This document shows positions 33,101-44,958 of a DNA stretch of 64,000 nucleotides, piece after piece. Below the pieces are notes generated by a model. The model made no database searches and was not told where the DNA came from. It was given only the letters and a program-made list of their open reading frames with translations. Within the stretch, counting starts at the first letter, position 1. Each line of letters starts with the position of its first letter. Location: assembly GCA_025266875.1 (NCBI GenBank), contig JALLLT010000079.1, forward strand, positions 1 to 64,000, written 5' to 3'. The translations under genes were made by a program, and so were the position numbers. This DNA comes from Fennellomyces sp. T-0311 (Eukaryota; Mucoromycota; Mucoromycetes; Mucorales; Lichtheimiaceae).

Positions 33101-34161
33101 CACGGTAAGTTGGTCTAAAAAGTTGTTGCTACGTGTATACTGAGCAAGGATACAGCAAGAAAATGTTCAATGAACATTTTAAACATAGAGAGATCCGTCG
33201 GACCATGTTTTCGGCTCGCCATAGCACCAAGCATCAGATAGTGAATCAGGTGCTAGGCGTAAACCCCAATTTTCTCCAGTATGCCATAACCATTTAGGAC
33301 GCTTTTAACTTGCTGACCTGAGCAAGCATACTCTTTTTAGGGAATGAAGTTGTTACCTATCTAAGTTGCAACGAAAAGGCAAAGAAAGCGTTGGCATGCC
33401 AACCGCCGCGACTTTGCCCGAGAACAAGGCTGGGAACGAAATGATCTGCCAACTATCACTTTCTACGGAGTGGGCGATATGCTTCTGATGTCCGGATTTG
33501 CCAAAAGCCCTCACGTTGTAGGCCATAGCGTCCACCTAAACTCGTTGTCGATCATGACTACTAACCTATCAACTAAATAGGGACTTATCTTACTCCTTTC
33601 CAAATTCTCTTTGGTTATTTTAACCAACGAGCACAACACCAGTCAGGTGCACTCTTCATGCGACACAGGATCCAACCGGTCCAAGGGACCTATATCCATT
33701 GTCCTCCTATGTAAGACAGGAGCTTTATCCGGTGTTCCATTAATTAACAAGTTATTACTAGCATCAAGAGGTCTCGCGCTTTGACACTTGCGGGAAATCG
33801 GGGCAGGAAGATTAAATGGTGTGTCAATGAAGCCGGCGTGTTTCTGCACCCACAAGCAGATTGCGAACAAGGTCAAGAGCGCAGTAAGTTTCAAGTATCT
33901 GGGATTCTGCTTTCTTCTTACGCATACTTATAGATACAGAAATTTGGTCCAAAATCAATGCAGGAACGAGCTTGCTCACGGGCGATGTGATTCACGACGT
34001 GGAGGAATATATGACGAGTTCTTGTAAGCGGGGATGCAACTGTATCAATCTCAATCTGATACATTTTATTGTAGTTTGTCGACAAAGACAAGAACACGGC
34101 GTGTAATATGAGACGCTTTGGGATTCAATACATGCTTACGGATGGAGCCCCCAATCATTGA
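30117..34161 (+). pseudogene. Decayed TnpB/Fanzor-like RNA-guided-nuclease family gene
   Basis: The pieces lie in order on the plus strand. There is a basic AT-hook-like start (HRGPGRSPRSTNKRK, 30117 on). After a one-base shift comes an acidic stretch. A helical region (about 30800-31150) is joined by a clean 52-nt intron (ITEGE|MMHEAFEFWLAQA). Next is a block TDGAFTHVHFKQP, then the RuvC-I motif SWIVGIDPGVSA (Asp codon at 31875), split by an intron. Further on are LWEYIKFRQVALN, an ITFYGVGDMLLMSGFAKSP block, NEHNTSQVHSSC (TSQ and zinc-finger region, 33625 on), and a RuvC-III-like FVDKDKNTACNMRRFG (about 34078). This is the order of TnpB/Fanzor proteins (RuvC, TS(Q/K)xC, zinc finger, D-x-N-A-A-x-N). 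Several stops and frame changes, and a His where a zinc Cys is expected, show decay. No guide-RNA end or flanking repeat was identified. Confidence 0.65.
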
Positions 34162-35056
34162 TGAAGTGCTCTTGTATGGCCACCCCATGAAAATGAAAGG
34201 AATTAATAAAGAATTCCACAGCTTTTCTTATTGCGTCTGGCGCATGTCTGAGGTCTGGCCACGCGCCGGGCATGTTAGCTAGGTCCAAATCGGGCGGGCA
34301 AAACTCAGCTCGCGTAATCTTGAAAGGCAGGTTATGTCATACCTAATTGACAGGCTGCGCAACAGGATACGGTATTAATCTATACTAGCTTTAAGGCTAG
34401 GGAATTGATTTTAGAAGTTCCAAGTTATCCAATTTAGAATTGATAAATAAGGAGTGATGCATTGAATGACATCAGTTATATGTCTTTTAATCGTTGTTTA
34501 CAGTGACAGGTTCAAGATATATATTCGGTTACCTTCAGCTTCCAAATTTAGGTGAGAAAGTGTTACAGATTGGCACCCCAATCCAATATTCCGGCAGATC
34601 CTCCAAGTTTCGGTGACTGAATAGGCGATGCATTTTTAAAATAGTCGTCTAGTGGTCTTCAACCTTCGTAGCCGACTTTGTAAGATTACTTAGCAACATG
34701 AGTTACAGTTGTCATGGAAACCGTACAGACCGGTGACTCTCGAAAGTGTTGAAGACGTTATTGGGAATCTCTTCTAACAAGTCAAAGCTTATTTGATAAG
34801 CTCTAATTATCTTCGGCGCGATGCTGTCCGTGATGCTTCATGAAAATGTATATAAGTTTACTAGGCGAGAAACGCATGTTTAATTGATGGTTGCAGTTAT
34901 ATTATTACAGAGTAAGAGTAAGCGGAGGGTGTATAAAGGTACTTATGCAAAATTATAAAGAACAAGTCTGCGACGAGGAAGAAGAAGTGGCGGGTAAAAT
35001 AAAGGGTCTATGCAGGGGAGGTAGAAAAAAAAGTAGCCGGGTAAAGCTCTACTTTT
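34162..35056. other. Spacer between the Fanzor-like relic and the KEI1-like gene
   Basis: About 900 bases with no recognisable gene or repeat. It may hold the 3' end of the relic element and the poly(A) region of the KEI1-like gene. Confidence 0.4.
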
Positions 35057-35881
35057 TTATACCATACTTCGAGCGGACCCATGCTGATTCATGTTGTAGT
35101 CGATATCGTCCAGATCTTGGTCGACCTGCGCAGCCAATTTAGAATACTGAGCTCTGCCAACAGATTTGTAGTACGATGTCAGGACAATGGCGAAATAAAT
35201 CTATAAAGTATGGTAAGTGGGGCTGAGCAAAACGCAGAGACGGAGATGGAGAAACGTACATGGACCATGCGGAGCACCACCAACATGATGATACTGACAA
35301 TGCTTTCCATTCGGAAAACATCATCGTGCTGCTGCTGCTTAACGGGATCGTCGGCCAATTCGGGCAAGCTATGGTCCGTATAGACGTACCACTTGACGGC
35401 AAACAAAGTCGTAGAAATCATGCTCAAGAGGCAGTCAGCCCAGTAGAAAATAATGAACCAGCGAATGAATTTTACGTCATTCTACGTCAATTGCTATAAG
35501 TAAACGGATATATAACTTTCGAGTACTCGCTTACGGTGTGAATGGCATACAAGCCTCGTGCGAAAACAAACACGGCCAGCAACGAACAGATGTAAATGGT
35601 GAAGGCGAGTGGATCACTCACGTCGAACGAAATAAGTCCATAGAAACCCGAGAGTTTGTTGAGCTACATAAAGTAAACAGGTTAGCCTTTTTGTCATTTC
35701 GTTATTAAAGCCTTCTCGGCATTTTGGTTTTTTGGCTAACCATTCCAAAGATGGTGATAATGACCACACCTAACAAGCAAAGAATAAGCATCTAATGTCA
35801 CCGGAAAATCATCGCATCCGTACCGGTCTCCACGGGAACAAATCCGCAGCATGTTCGCGATCGAGAAAGTATGGCTGCCAT
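35057..35881 (-). CDS. KEI1: Kei1-like subunit of inositol phosphorylceramide synthase
   Basis: Exons: 35881 to about 35834, 35791-35741, 35663-35535, 35481-35260 and 35200-35057, about 197 aa. The N-terminus (SRSRTCCGFVPVETG in the unspliced frame) and the start of exon 3 (LNKLSGFYGLISF) match the Kei1 blocks, followed by YICSLLAVFVFARGLYAIH, VKFIRWFIIFYWADCLLS and a last membrane segment (YFAIVLTSYYKSVGRAQY). Four hydrophobic segments fit a Golgi membrane protein. In yeast Kei1 partners Aur1 to make inositol phosphorylceramide, a step absent from animals. Exons 3-5 are certain by phase. The first junction is not: the only phase-keeping intron I find is 42 nt and removes VETG. It is a host gene embedded in transposon-rich sequence. 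Confidence 0.75.
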
Positions 35882-36793
35882 GGTGAAGGATATGAAATAA
35901 ACAGCGGTGAAAGCGCCGAACCTTTTAGAGTGTTTTCGGACTTGATGCCTATTTCCGCTGCTTGGGGTGTGATTGGCTCTTGGCTAATATGGGAAGCACT
36001 TGGTCGCCGACTAGAAGTCTCATTAATCATATGATGGTGTGGCAGCCTATATCAATCTGCCAGAAAAGGATACAAGCGCATGGAAACCATTTAAAAGACC
36101 CGGTCTGCTGCATAATTCTACATCTGCATATGATCATCATCCTCGTAACTCAAAATCGTTGGATACAGGGCGCACTAATGATTCTGAAATTGGCGGCTTA
36201 GCAACAAAGTTACGAAAGCTTATTTCAATATTCAAAGAAACTCTGTTGAGTCTTCTTTTACATGGATGTACTATTGGAACATAGCCACATAGCATGCTAT
36301 TGATCTTATAATATTGTTATATTGCATACAACGTACGTGTCCGTAGGTTTTTATCGAAAGAAGAAAAAGTTTAGAAAATGAGTATTTTTGTCTTGTACAT
36401 ACAAGCTGAAGCCGTACAGCAATCCGTGTCATCAATCCATATGCTACGGCTCATTAGTTACCGAGAGAAGTAAACTGGATGTGCGTCATCAGTCAGGTAA
36501 AGAATATAAAGTACTTAATTTCGATTTTTGACATTGAACGTGGTGCACCTTCTTACGGCATATCTATATAGACCTATTGGATGAAGATGGCATCATTAAA
36601 CCTCAATATTGCAAAATTCAAAAGCTATGAAGAGTAACTTTGATTTGACATCGGCGTCTTAGTGACAATTGCTTTTTCCACAGTAAATTGGCAAGCAAAT
36701 AATCTCAAAACTGTATATAGAAATAAGACATGATGTGTTTTCAGAAGTAGTTATAAAAGCTAGAATGGGTATCCATTTTTTAGCTTGAATACT
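35882..36793. other. Upstream region of the KEI1-like gene; one unassigned open frame
   Basis: A CCAAT-type sequence (AGCCAATC on the minus strand, near 35970) may serve the KEI1-like promoter. On the plus strand, 36042-36284 encodes an 80-residue peptide with a hydrophobic helix near its end, possibly an exon after the TGGCAG acceptor. It has no recognised family. Nothing else is seen. Confidence 0.35.
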
Positions 36794-37130
36794 TGCGGTA
36801 TCGCTTAACGCGAAAGGTTGTCGAATGAAAGTTGCTCTCTATTTATACTGCAGATGAATCGGGACGGAGAAGAAGGATGCTTTGTGTAATGGCTCAAAAT
36901 CAATGCTATCACCGAGTCTCATATGATCTTACCATAACAGGACGAAGATTTAAGACCATTCTAACAGAGTTGCCTTACATGATCGGTAAAGCCGGATCAA
37001 GGTTATATATAAGAACAGATAGGGTAATCAATAACTGTACGTTTGTCGATGTAGTAATAACAGTGTATATAATCAAAGACTAAGGAAGAGCATGTAACCA
37101 TGGATGGCGGTGTATGTCGAGGATACGACG
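36794..37130 (+). repeat. Dispersed repeat, nearly full copy (reference orientation)
   Basis: It runs from TGCGGTATCGCTTAA to TGTCGAGGATACGAC. The right half matches the reverse complement of 52093-52260 very closely (GAGTTGCC..ACATGATCGGTAAAGCCGG, AATAACTGTACG.TTGT.GATGT). The left half is shorter than the 52-kb copy by small deletions. The ends, read inward, share TG-x-x-GTATC, a weak terminal inverted repeat. It is non-coding and probably a non-autonomous DNA element. Confidence 0.75.
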
Positions 37131-39590
37131 ATATCCTCTGGAAGGAAATATTTATGCCGTACATTCGCAATTTGACTTCCTTTGAACAACTCTGCCATTT
37201 GTTACATTTTTTCGCCATCATTAGCGATGATAAGCACTCGACATTCAAGAAGCTCAATAATCCATCCGCCAAGAATAAGATGGGAACGTAGAACTGGAAT
37301 GGCTGAAACAGCAAAAGAGGTAAGCTTTTCTCCATAACAGCCGCGATTAATATAGTAGTAACGGTACCAGTATCAAACGTTTACAATGATCGTAATACGC
37401 TCTGATCAAAAGATGGCGGTTTTTTTATAATATGTACTAGCGCTTCCTGCCTCGCTTCGCTTCGTGTCATTCAACGGAAATCGCGTCGCAAGGGGGAAAC
37501 CCCCTTGACCCCCACATTGGGGGGCAAGCCCCCCAAACCCCCCTCTAACCATCCACGCTAGTCTGAATCAATGTTTTCAACATAATTGACTCATGTTGCT
37601 TTGCTACCAAATCATAGCAGGTATGAATGGCGAAAGTATAAGCTCTAAGCGCTACACCAAACCAAACTAACCTATACCTACCCTATCCTATCCTACTTTA
37701 CCCGAAACCCTACTATACTTATAATTATCTCATAAATCTCTCTTTCTCTTTATAGTAGATGAATATAAAGCATATATATATAGTAAAGATAATAAAGTAG
37801 ATATGTAGAAGCAGGGAAGAGCTCTGCTATCTATTACTGAGGAGGGGTGGTGTTAAATAAAGGACCCACTCAGAGATAGTATGTAAGGTCTGTAATCCAT
37901 GACAGGCAAAAATACAACATAAAGCACATCATGCGAAAATACTGGTTCAAGAAGATATAGACTAACAAATGTAAATACTTGCCCTGTGGATTATTCTGGA
38001 GTATGGATAGCTGTCTTCGAGTCACCTTCAATGGTAATTCAAAAAAAATCTAAAAAAGCAATATGTTTGATATGTAAGGGAAGTACGCAATTCTAGCAAA
38101 GAGGCTTGGTACTATTTCATGGACCATTATCCCGGTATAAGTTATGCACAAAAACAATATGCACGTTATGCCTTAAGCAAAGCTGGTGAGGAGATAAAGC
38201 AATTCTGACATATATATGAACATATAAGTTGTATTATATGTATCTGCTGCTCAAAAGCTTCACCATACGTACCTGTGTCGATGGATGCTCGAATCCATTA
38301 TATTTTCGACCAGTTGTTCAGCCGCATCATTGGAACCAACACTGGGAAACCAAAAGTAGCAGCGTAAATTCTCAAACAGAAACTCACTATTGTTTTGTGT
38401 TTGGGGGCGATTCCCCCGGCACCCTGCGAAATTATGAATGCAGAAAAGATAAAGTAATATGGTCTCTCATATCCAATATGTTCGCTGTATGAAAGGTGCG
38501 TATGCCTATAGCCAACTGCATTACAGAATTCCATTGCTGTGGTTTGTGAAGGCCGCCACTGTAAAAGAAAATTAAAAACACGGCCTGAGGCTCACAGACA
38601 TCTCAGTGATACGAAAAAAAAGTAAACATTGACAAAGATCCATAAGTTCTTTGGATTGATACCAAAAAAACTGCATGTAAGCATAGCAATAAAGAAATGT
38701 AACAAAACCTGCCAGACAGACATACTTTTGTAACCTTTTGAGGTCGTCCAATATGATTCTTGCGGAATAACCGAAAAACTTTTTTCAAGAGCAGAGGAAC
38801 AAATAGAAATGAGAGCAACGAAAAAAACCCAGCGTAATTTACAAAAAAGGAAGGTAGTTTTCGACCCCATTTTTTTAATAATACCAGTTGTTGGATAAGT
38901 ACGTGATATCTGTACCAACAAAATTGATGGTCGAATTGACGCTCGATAGTCTCAAACCAGCCGTAATCCAGCTGCAACAGAAAGTGTGTAAGCCGGCCTA
39001 TGATACTATGTACTTTATTATGTGTTTCAGTTATATGATGAAAAGCCATTCATTCATTGGAGTACTAAACTAGCACAGATCCTTTTGGTCTTCCTAGACA
39101 TGGCAGCCACCAATAGTTATTTTATCCGCAATACCTCGAATCGCAAGGAAGTGACCTAATGACTATAGGAGCAGGCCAAACAGGTATATGTTTTTTCAAT
39201 CAAACTAGCTGTGCATCGACTGAATTTTTCACTCCTGCACGGGGAAGTAAATGCGAGATGTGCAACGCACTAAAATGATACATCGCTTAGTACGGCAGTT
39301 TGCATTGGAAACGTAGAAGTTCAGATAGCGAAATCGAGATTTTAGATTCTGCGATTTAATTGAAAAAGTATAAATTTTATTTGGAAGACTTTTTGACTTG
39401 CTCCAATAGGTATATGGTCGCTTCCTTGCAGTACAAATGTATAGATATAAAAGGGTATCTGGTGCCATGTCTGAAAAAAACCCCTTACTGGGAAAAAGAC
39501 AGGCCGATGTCGAAACGTTGTGGATAGTTATAGAAATGGAAAGAAAAACAGTGTAGGTATGATATCAATAATGTAGACGTGGGTACCACT
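37131..39590. other. Spacer with GC-rich hairpins; no supported gene
   Basis: It contains the hairpin cluster at 37452-37545 (listed separately), a pyrimidine-rich tract around 37660-37750 and otherwise AT-rich DNA. A 148-codon minus-strand frame (39049-38603) has a hydrophobic end but no family motif, and I do not call it a gene. Confidence 0.4.
37452..37545. repeat. GC-rich nested hairpins
   Basis: CAAGGGGG-AAA-CCCCCTTG is a perfect 8-bp stem. It is followed at once by TTGACCCCCACATTGGGGGGCAA and GCCCCCCAAACCCCCC, which can pair in several ways. The left edge carries the reverse complement of the 8608-8632 core (CGCTTCGTGTCATTCAACGG). The G/C runs stand out sharply from the AT-rich surroundings. 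Confidence 0.65.
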
Positions 39591-41175
39591 CTAAGTGTGG
39601 CTGTTTGTAGGTGCTGATGGTCTGCCTTGGAGAGCTTCTTCTGGTGTCGGTTCATCATCATCGTACTGCTCGTCTTTATGGCTCAGCTTATCAACCTTGC
39701 GGAGGACATGCAAAAATGCCGGCCACGCCTTCTTCATTTGCCCCGGGTCAGTCCATTATTTGAACGCGGAAGGCTGTTCAATATATAGTCGAACACCGGT
39801 GTATTATTTTGCTGGTCGGGGACTGGTCCAAATGCTAGGAGTAGTTCTTGAAGCTCTGCCCGAAGCAATGACAGGTGGCGTGGTGTTCTCAAGGGGCAGC
39901 AACTGTACCGCATTCGCAATCCTTCAGTGGGCATGAGGGAAGCCAATGCATACGCCATTTAACCAGTCGGTGTCGATCCTTAGGTGAGGCTGCCAAGTAC
40001 GAGATGGGTTCGACAAGGCGATATAGTCTTAGACACCGAATAGATTTGTACTTGGAAGACCGAGCTGTAAACTCTTCGTCTCGTTCTTATCAATGGCCGC
40101 TACCATCGGGTCCTGGTGTGAGGTCAAGTCGTTTCGTAGCTTCCAGTACTGTTGATGTAGGGGGGTTGGTGGCCGTTAATTTCCGCCATTGAAGGTCGCT
40201 AGAGGTTCGGCCGTTCCATAGGAAAGAAAGCTCAATCGCACGGGCCATAGTAAACACTGAGAGTGATTGGAGCCTGGTGGCGAATTTGAGCTGTAATGTA
40301 CGTGCGCGCAGCTTCATGGAAGGAAGATCAGCCAATACCATTGGTACAATGGTAGGAAACTTTGTCGACTTGCTGCGATTGAGCGCCATTTTGATACACC
40401 CAACTTGTATTTTCTGCAGTTGTTCCATTTGGACGGCTGAGAGAGCTGCAAGGGCAAGCCCATATTCCAAGATAGGTCTGACAAAAGAGCTGTATGTACG
40501 TAGTGCTGGCCATAGGCCAATGCCGTATTGATGCACTCCAAGTTGTCGTAGCGAAGCCATATTTCCCGTTGCCTTGGTAATACGCTGGCTGATCAGCATA
40601 TCAGCGTCGACGCCCTTATGGGTAAATGGAATTCCAAGATACTGGAAGCTTTTGACCTTGCAGATTACCGTATTATAAAGCTGATACTTCCTTGTTGTTT
40701 CCTGGTCGCTGGGTGTTTCGGCTGGTGACGTTGCTGGAGGTTCGATGATGGCACACTTTTGAGGATGCCAGCGATAACCTTGACCGAGCGAATGCTTTTC
40801 CGCCAGATTAAGAACATGTACCATATCGTGCGGGAACCCAATATTGCCACGTCATCTGCATACAGGAGTGCTGACGCCAATGCTCTTCCAGAGTCTGGCC
40901 GGTCTTGCTGCGGGCGCCCATGTGTATCACCGCTATAACTTAGTCCTTGTACTGCTGCTTCTGATTTGCCGGAGTGTGGTGTTGTTCGAATTGTTAGAGG
41001 TTGTTGTCCGAGGCTATACATGGGAATGCGTAGACGTGCTGGAAGTGAGCTGATGGAAGTAGCATACAACAAGGGGCTGAGAATTGAGCCTTGAAGTACT
41101 CCGCGTGCTAGATTCTGTGATTTAGGTTCACCAAACACATTGAAATTATGAACCAGTCGATGTAATTTATTTGAC
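39591..41175 (-). mobile_element. 5'-truncated, decayed LINE (non-LTR) retrotransposon
   Basis: On the minus strand it starts within the reverse transcriptase (LARGVLQGSILSPLLYA, then LLYADDVAILG with the catalytic Y-A-D-D intact). It continues after a frameshift near 40830 with GYRWHPQKCAI, FQYLGIPFTHKGVDA and RPILEYGLALAALS, the usual LINE thumb blocks. A C-terminal zinc-knuckle-like part (LPSCPLKDCEC) follows after another shift. The last frame ends at 39591 (FLHVLRKVDKLSHKDEQY..). The 5' truncation near 41175 is typical of LINE insertion. Two or more frameshifts make it inactive. Confidence 0.82.
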
Positions 41176-41594
41176 ATTAGTGCAACTAACGGTAACAGAA
41201 CGAATAGAGAAGCATAAGCAATGTAACTGGAGCTTAACATAAAAATTCTTTTGTGACAAACTGTGTATTATTTGAGGATGCTAAGAAGGGCTATTTCAAA
41301 TCTATTAGACTGGTAAGATTGACTCGCAATAGTTCCAGGTCAAGAAGGAGTAAAATCCAAGTTGTCATTGGTATGACGAAAAAACGAGGGATGGACACCA
41401 AAGTAGCATGGTATATTCCTAGACCAAAGCATATCTTCTTTGGGAAACATGAAGAGCCAAGCAGACTGCCTGGTATGTAATTCTGGGAGTATGCTGGTTA
41501 GGCCGTTATAAAAACCATCTGCATCAAATTTGTCACAATTGAACGTGTTGCCCATAAAGATTTAATCAATTGAATCGTAATAATATGTACACTT

Positions 41595-43815
41595 TTAATC
41601 CATATACCGAAGAGGGGTATCGTAAGAATCTACAATATAGTCGCCACGGATTGTTTTTGGTTCTTTTTTAAGGGCAAATTGTAAGCATTTCATTGCGTTA
41701 ATTTGTATCATTTTCTATATAAAGTTATTAGTCTATCTGACGCGATCAGCTTGAAATAAATTGTTAGTGGTAAACTTACATCCATGGCAACTAAAGTCTC
41801 GAAAGCTTCTTCCAGAACAGCGAAGTCATCATGTGCACGCGGGATGTAAAACGTGTTGACCAGTGATAGACGGTAAATACCTTGATACATTAAATCCATG
41901 GCCATCAGAGAACATTTAAAACCTACACAACTATGTTTTAGAAAACCGCAATCCAGATACCTCCTACGTATCATTTATTTACCTGCAACCAGCAAGCAGA
42001 GCACCGAGATATCGAAATCGTCAATTCCATCACGCACCATTGTATCGATCGCGTCTTTCATTTCGTTTGCGACTTTAAGGAAGTCGGGTCGTTTACCGTC
42101 TTTAACGCAATGAGGTGATTTGATTTCTACGATCAACAAATTTTGCCGGGGTAAACGTTCCATACTCAAATGCTACTGAGAGATCGGAAAAACGACCAGC
42201 AGAAGATCTTGAGCAGTTTGAGTTATTGTCACGTCGTGCCTTCGATCCAACAACTTCACCATCCGTCCTATATAGCGAAAAAGGTTTAGTAATGCTACAC
42301 TGCTATCTAGAACCTATAAGTATGTATAACATTACCCGTATCTGCTCAAATGGTAGTCCTCTTCCATGAAAGGTAGTATGATTGGATGTACGGTCGAAAG
42401 CGAAAAGGTACTCTCATGGGCGGCATTGCGTACTGATGACTCAGGCTTATACAACGGGATTCTATATGTAAATTTTATCAGTTAAGCTGTACCCAATGAA
42501 TTCTAATGATGGCAGATCATGTATTTACTTACAGTTCCCGGAATGTTGACTTGATTTTCCTGATTTCGTCTTTATACCCTGCGTACGTAACGTCATTCCA
42601 ATCAGTCACTGCGTCATCCAGTTCGGTATAGTTTTTCTTCGCTTTCTGTAATAAGTTCGTTGCCATCACGGATACCAGTTTTATGCAACAATAACAACTT
42701 ACTTTTGACAAATGGCGAAGTTTACTAGTTACGGAATCCGGCAATTCTTTTGTACCATATAGTAACTGGCATTCTTCGACAGCGCATTTCCAAATTGTCT
42801 TTTCGATACCGTATTCGATTTGTGACGAATCATGGATATAAAAAATACAATTTAATGCCCTATTCACTTATTAGTCAACCATACTGAATTTCTGACATTG
42901 CACTACTATATAACTTACAATTGTTGTTGTATGGTAACAAGCGCCTTCTTTTCTTGTGCTTTTTTTTATGCGCAGCTCACGATACGCGAGCAAGTCACCA
43001 CTAACATCATGACCTAGCACGTCCCACTTACGTAAACATTATTAGCAAAAGCACTATCTGCAAAAACCTGGTAATAAAGCGTACCTGATCAGCGTCATTA
43101 GTCCTTGTCACTGTGTGACATCCTTTCCCTCGTAAGTAATCAACCGAGTATGTTCTCTAATGTTAGAAAATAAATGTTATAAGATGCCAAATAATAAACA
43201 TGGTACATTTTTCGTATACCTTGCGAGACTTTCTTGGCGACTCGGGACTTTGTGGAGTAGTCGGTGGGTCGATGTCTGGCGTTGGATATCATGAGCTCTA
43301 TGTAAACACATGTGTACATAAAGGGAACGCTTACTTCGCTTGCAAAAGACAGACTCTTCGGGGTTGGGATCCGTGGTGGTGGTGGTATCAAGGGTACGTT
43401 TTGTTTGAACACCATTGAACGAGTTATCACCTTGGTTGTCAAAGTTGACAAACGCGAAAGACGAATCCCCTTGAAAAACGTTATATGTGTTCGATTGCTG
43501 CGGCTGTGTGTCATTTTGATTTTTCTATTGCGGAAATGAGGAAACAGTGGCGATCGTTTCTTGCTTATCATTTCATACTTTCTTTAACAGGCTTTTGGCT
43601 TTCTTCTTGACATATTCTGGTACAGCAGGATCGTCCATGATATGAGCGAGGCACATTTGGAAGGAAGCATGCATATTGCTCTTTTCAGGGAGTTTGCGCA
43701 GGCTTTTGGTAAGGTATTCCTGGAATTTCTCGAAATTCCAATCCTTCAAGCTGGTTTCCGCAAAGAAACGCCGGCTTTTGTGATTTCCGCTATAGGTATG
43801 TCGATAATCGTCCAT
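41595..43815 (-). pseudogene. Mucorales-type multi-exon gene with an E-x-K (PD-(D/E)XK-like) motif, one frameshift
   Basis: At least nine small exons read in order on the minus strand. The first three (43815-43579, 43524-43335, 43275-43220) join exactly in frame (161 codons). Later exons carry YHTTTI, LLYGTKELPDSVTSKLRHL, STVHPIILPFMEEDYH, GRFSDLSVAFEYG, LLIVEIKSPH, then KVANEMKDAIDTMVRDGIDD and ISVLCLLVAG, then FKCSLMAMDLMYQGIYRL and FYIPRAHDDFAVLEEAFETL, ending KMIQINAMKC..YDTPLRYMD. The V-E-I-K-S-P block looks like the E-x-K half of a PD-(D/E)XK nuclease core. The layout recalls large families of uncharacterised proteins in Mucorales; both points are inference. One base is out of frame between SVAFEYG and LLIVEIKSP (about 42130-42160), so it is either a recent pseudogene or a sequence error. 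Function unknown. Confidence 0.6.
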
Positions 43816-44506
43816 AACAGTAGTTCAAAGACAATAAGGAGAAAAAGACAAAAATTTTCGGATGGACAATTTTTTCATGGGTTTATTATTCGGCCTATGT
43901 CACATGTCTGGGCTTCAGTAAAAAAATCACAGTTGACATTTTTAACTTACCAGATTGGGACACGTGCCATCCGTGTCAGCACATCAGACATGACTTCTCT
44001 GGTCGGCTCTGGCCAGCAGGACCTGCATACGGACCGTATGCCAGGTATGGAGAGGGGGGGGTGAACCAGTGCTCTGAAGCAATCAATGATCAGTTTAGAA
44101 GGTCGTACTTCTCATGCGAATGAACAACTTACCGCTTGGTTCTCGGTCATTGCAAAGGCTAAAGGAAAAAAAAAGGGACAGTCTTGGCACGCTGCTCTTA
44201 TGTTTCCACTACCCTCGTTTTTTGGTTTTAAATGTTCCTCCAATCCTGTTTATTCACAACAATAAAGACAAGAATGAAACCAGATACACGAGTTTCTTGG
44301 CTGGGCCATTGTCTATCCCGACTTTTACTGGTTGCGTTTACAGAGCGCATGGCATGGATATGTCATCACCATACATTGTAGGTACAAGTCGGTGGGGAAC
44401 AATTGATCACCTCATTTTATTTTATTTTTTGTAGAAAAGAGTTTTAATACAGGCACCGTAAATGGCGCCAATTGATAAAGAATGAGCTAGCTAACAAAAT
44501 TTCTAG
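43816..44506. other. Spacer with no recognised gene
   Basis: Upstream region of the E-x-K gene. Short frames on both strands show no motifs. Confidence 0.4.
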
Positions 44507-44958
44507 TTACAACTTGTTTTCGGCTTCTATCCTTCGTAGTAAACGGATGGATTGTGCCACTACACCGTTCGGCCAGAAAGGCTTATCATCGAAAACAAAT
44601 CGCCAGTGAGCGCACCAAAATTCCAAGAGAGTGAAGGCAAGGATCGTGCGTGTCGTAATACGAGTGATGTCACAGACCTCAATTGGAGTTGGTGGATCGA
44701 TCAAAGATGATCAAATGTCAGTGCTGTAATTGTCGCGAGAAAACAAAGAGCGATGCCATACCACACTTGTAGCTTCTTTAGACAATCCCAGAGGAAGTGG
44801 CGATCGGTGTCAGGTTGGTTTCAAAGCGGACAGTTTAGGGTAGTAAATACTGCATCATACAGTCTGTGGAGGCGCAGTTTTGCATGATAGGCACGCCACA
44901 AAACGGTGCGAGTGGGATGCTCCAGGTAAGACATTGTGATACACTAAGAGTAGCTCGG
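44507..44958 (-). mobile_element. LINE 3' fragment (reverse-transcriptase zinc-binding region)
   Basis: On the minus strand the frame reads HPTRTVLWRAYHAKLRLHRL, then NCPL-stop-NQ-DTDRHFLWDCLKKLQVWYG, then PIEVCDITRITTRTILAFT to a stop at 44507. This is the zf-RVT pattern (C-P-x-C...H-F-x-W-D-C) at the end of non-LTR retrotransposon proteins. The second Cys of the first pair is replaced by TGA, so the fragment is dead. It differs from the LINE at 39.6-41.2 kb, whose C-terminus is of another type. Confidence 0.75.

Noticed and set aside
33643..33894. Minus-strand frame beginning like a signal peptide
   Set aside because: It overlaps the TSQ and zinc-finger region of the Fanzor-like relic on the other strand and has no homology signal.
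34891..35142. Plus-strand Lys/Glu-rich frame
   Set aside because: It overlaps the last exon of the KEI1-like gene on the opposite strand and lacks any motif.
37660..37700. CCTATACCTACCCTATCCTATCC as a telomere-like repeat
   Set aside because: The units are irregular and short. It is better described as a pyrimidine-rich tract.
38603..39049. 148-codon minus-strand frame with a hydrophobic end
   Set aside because: It has no start context, no motif and low-complexity T/A-driven composition, and its neighbours are repeats. It is probably chance.
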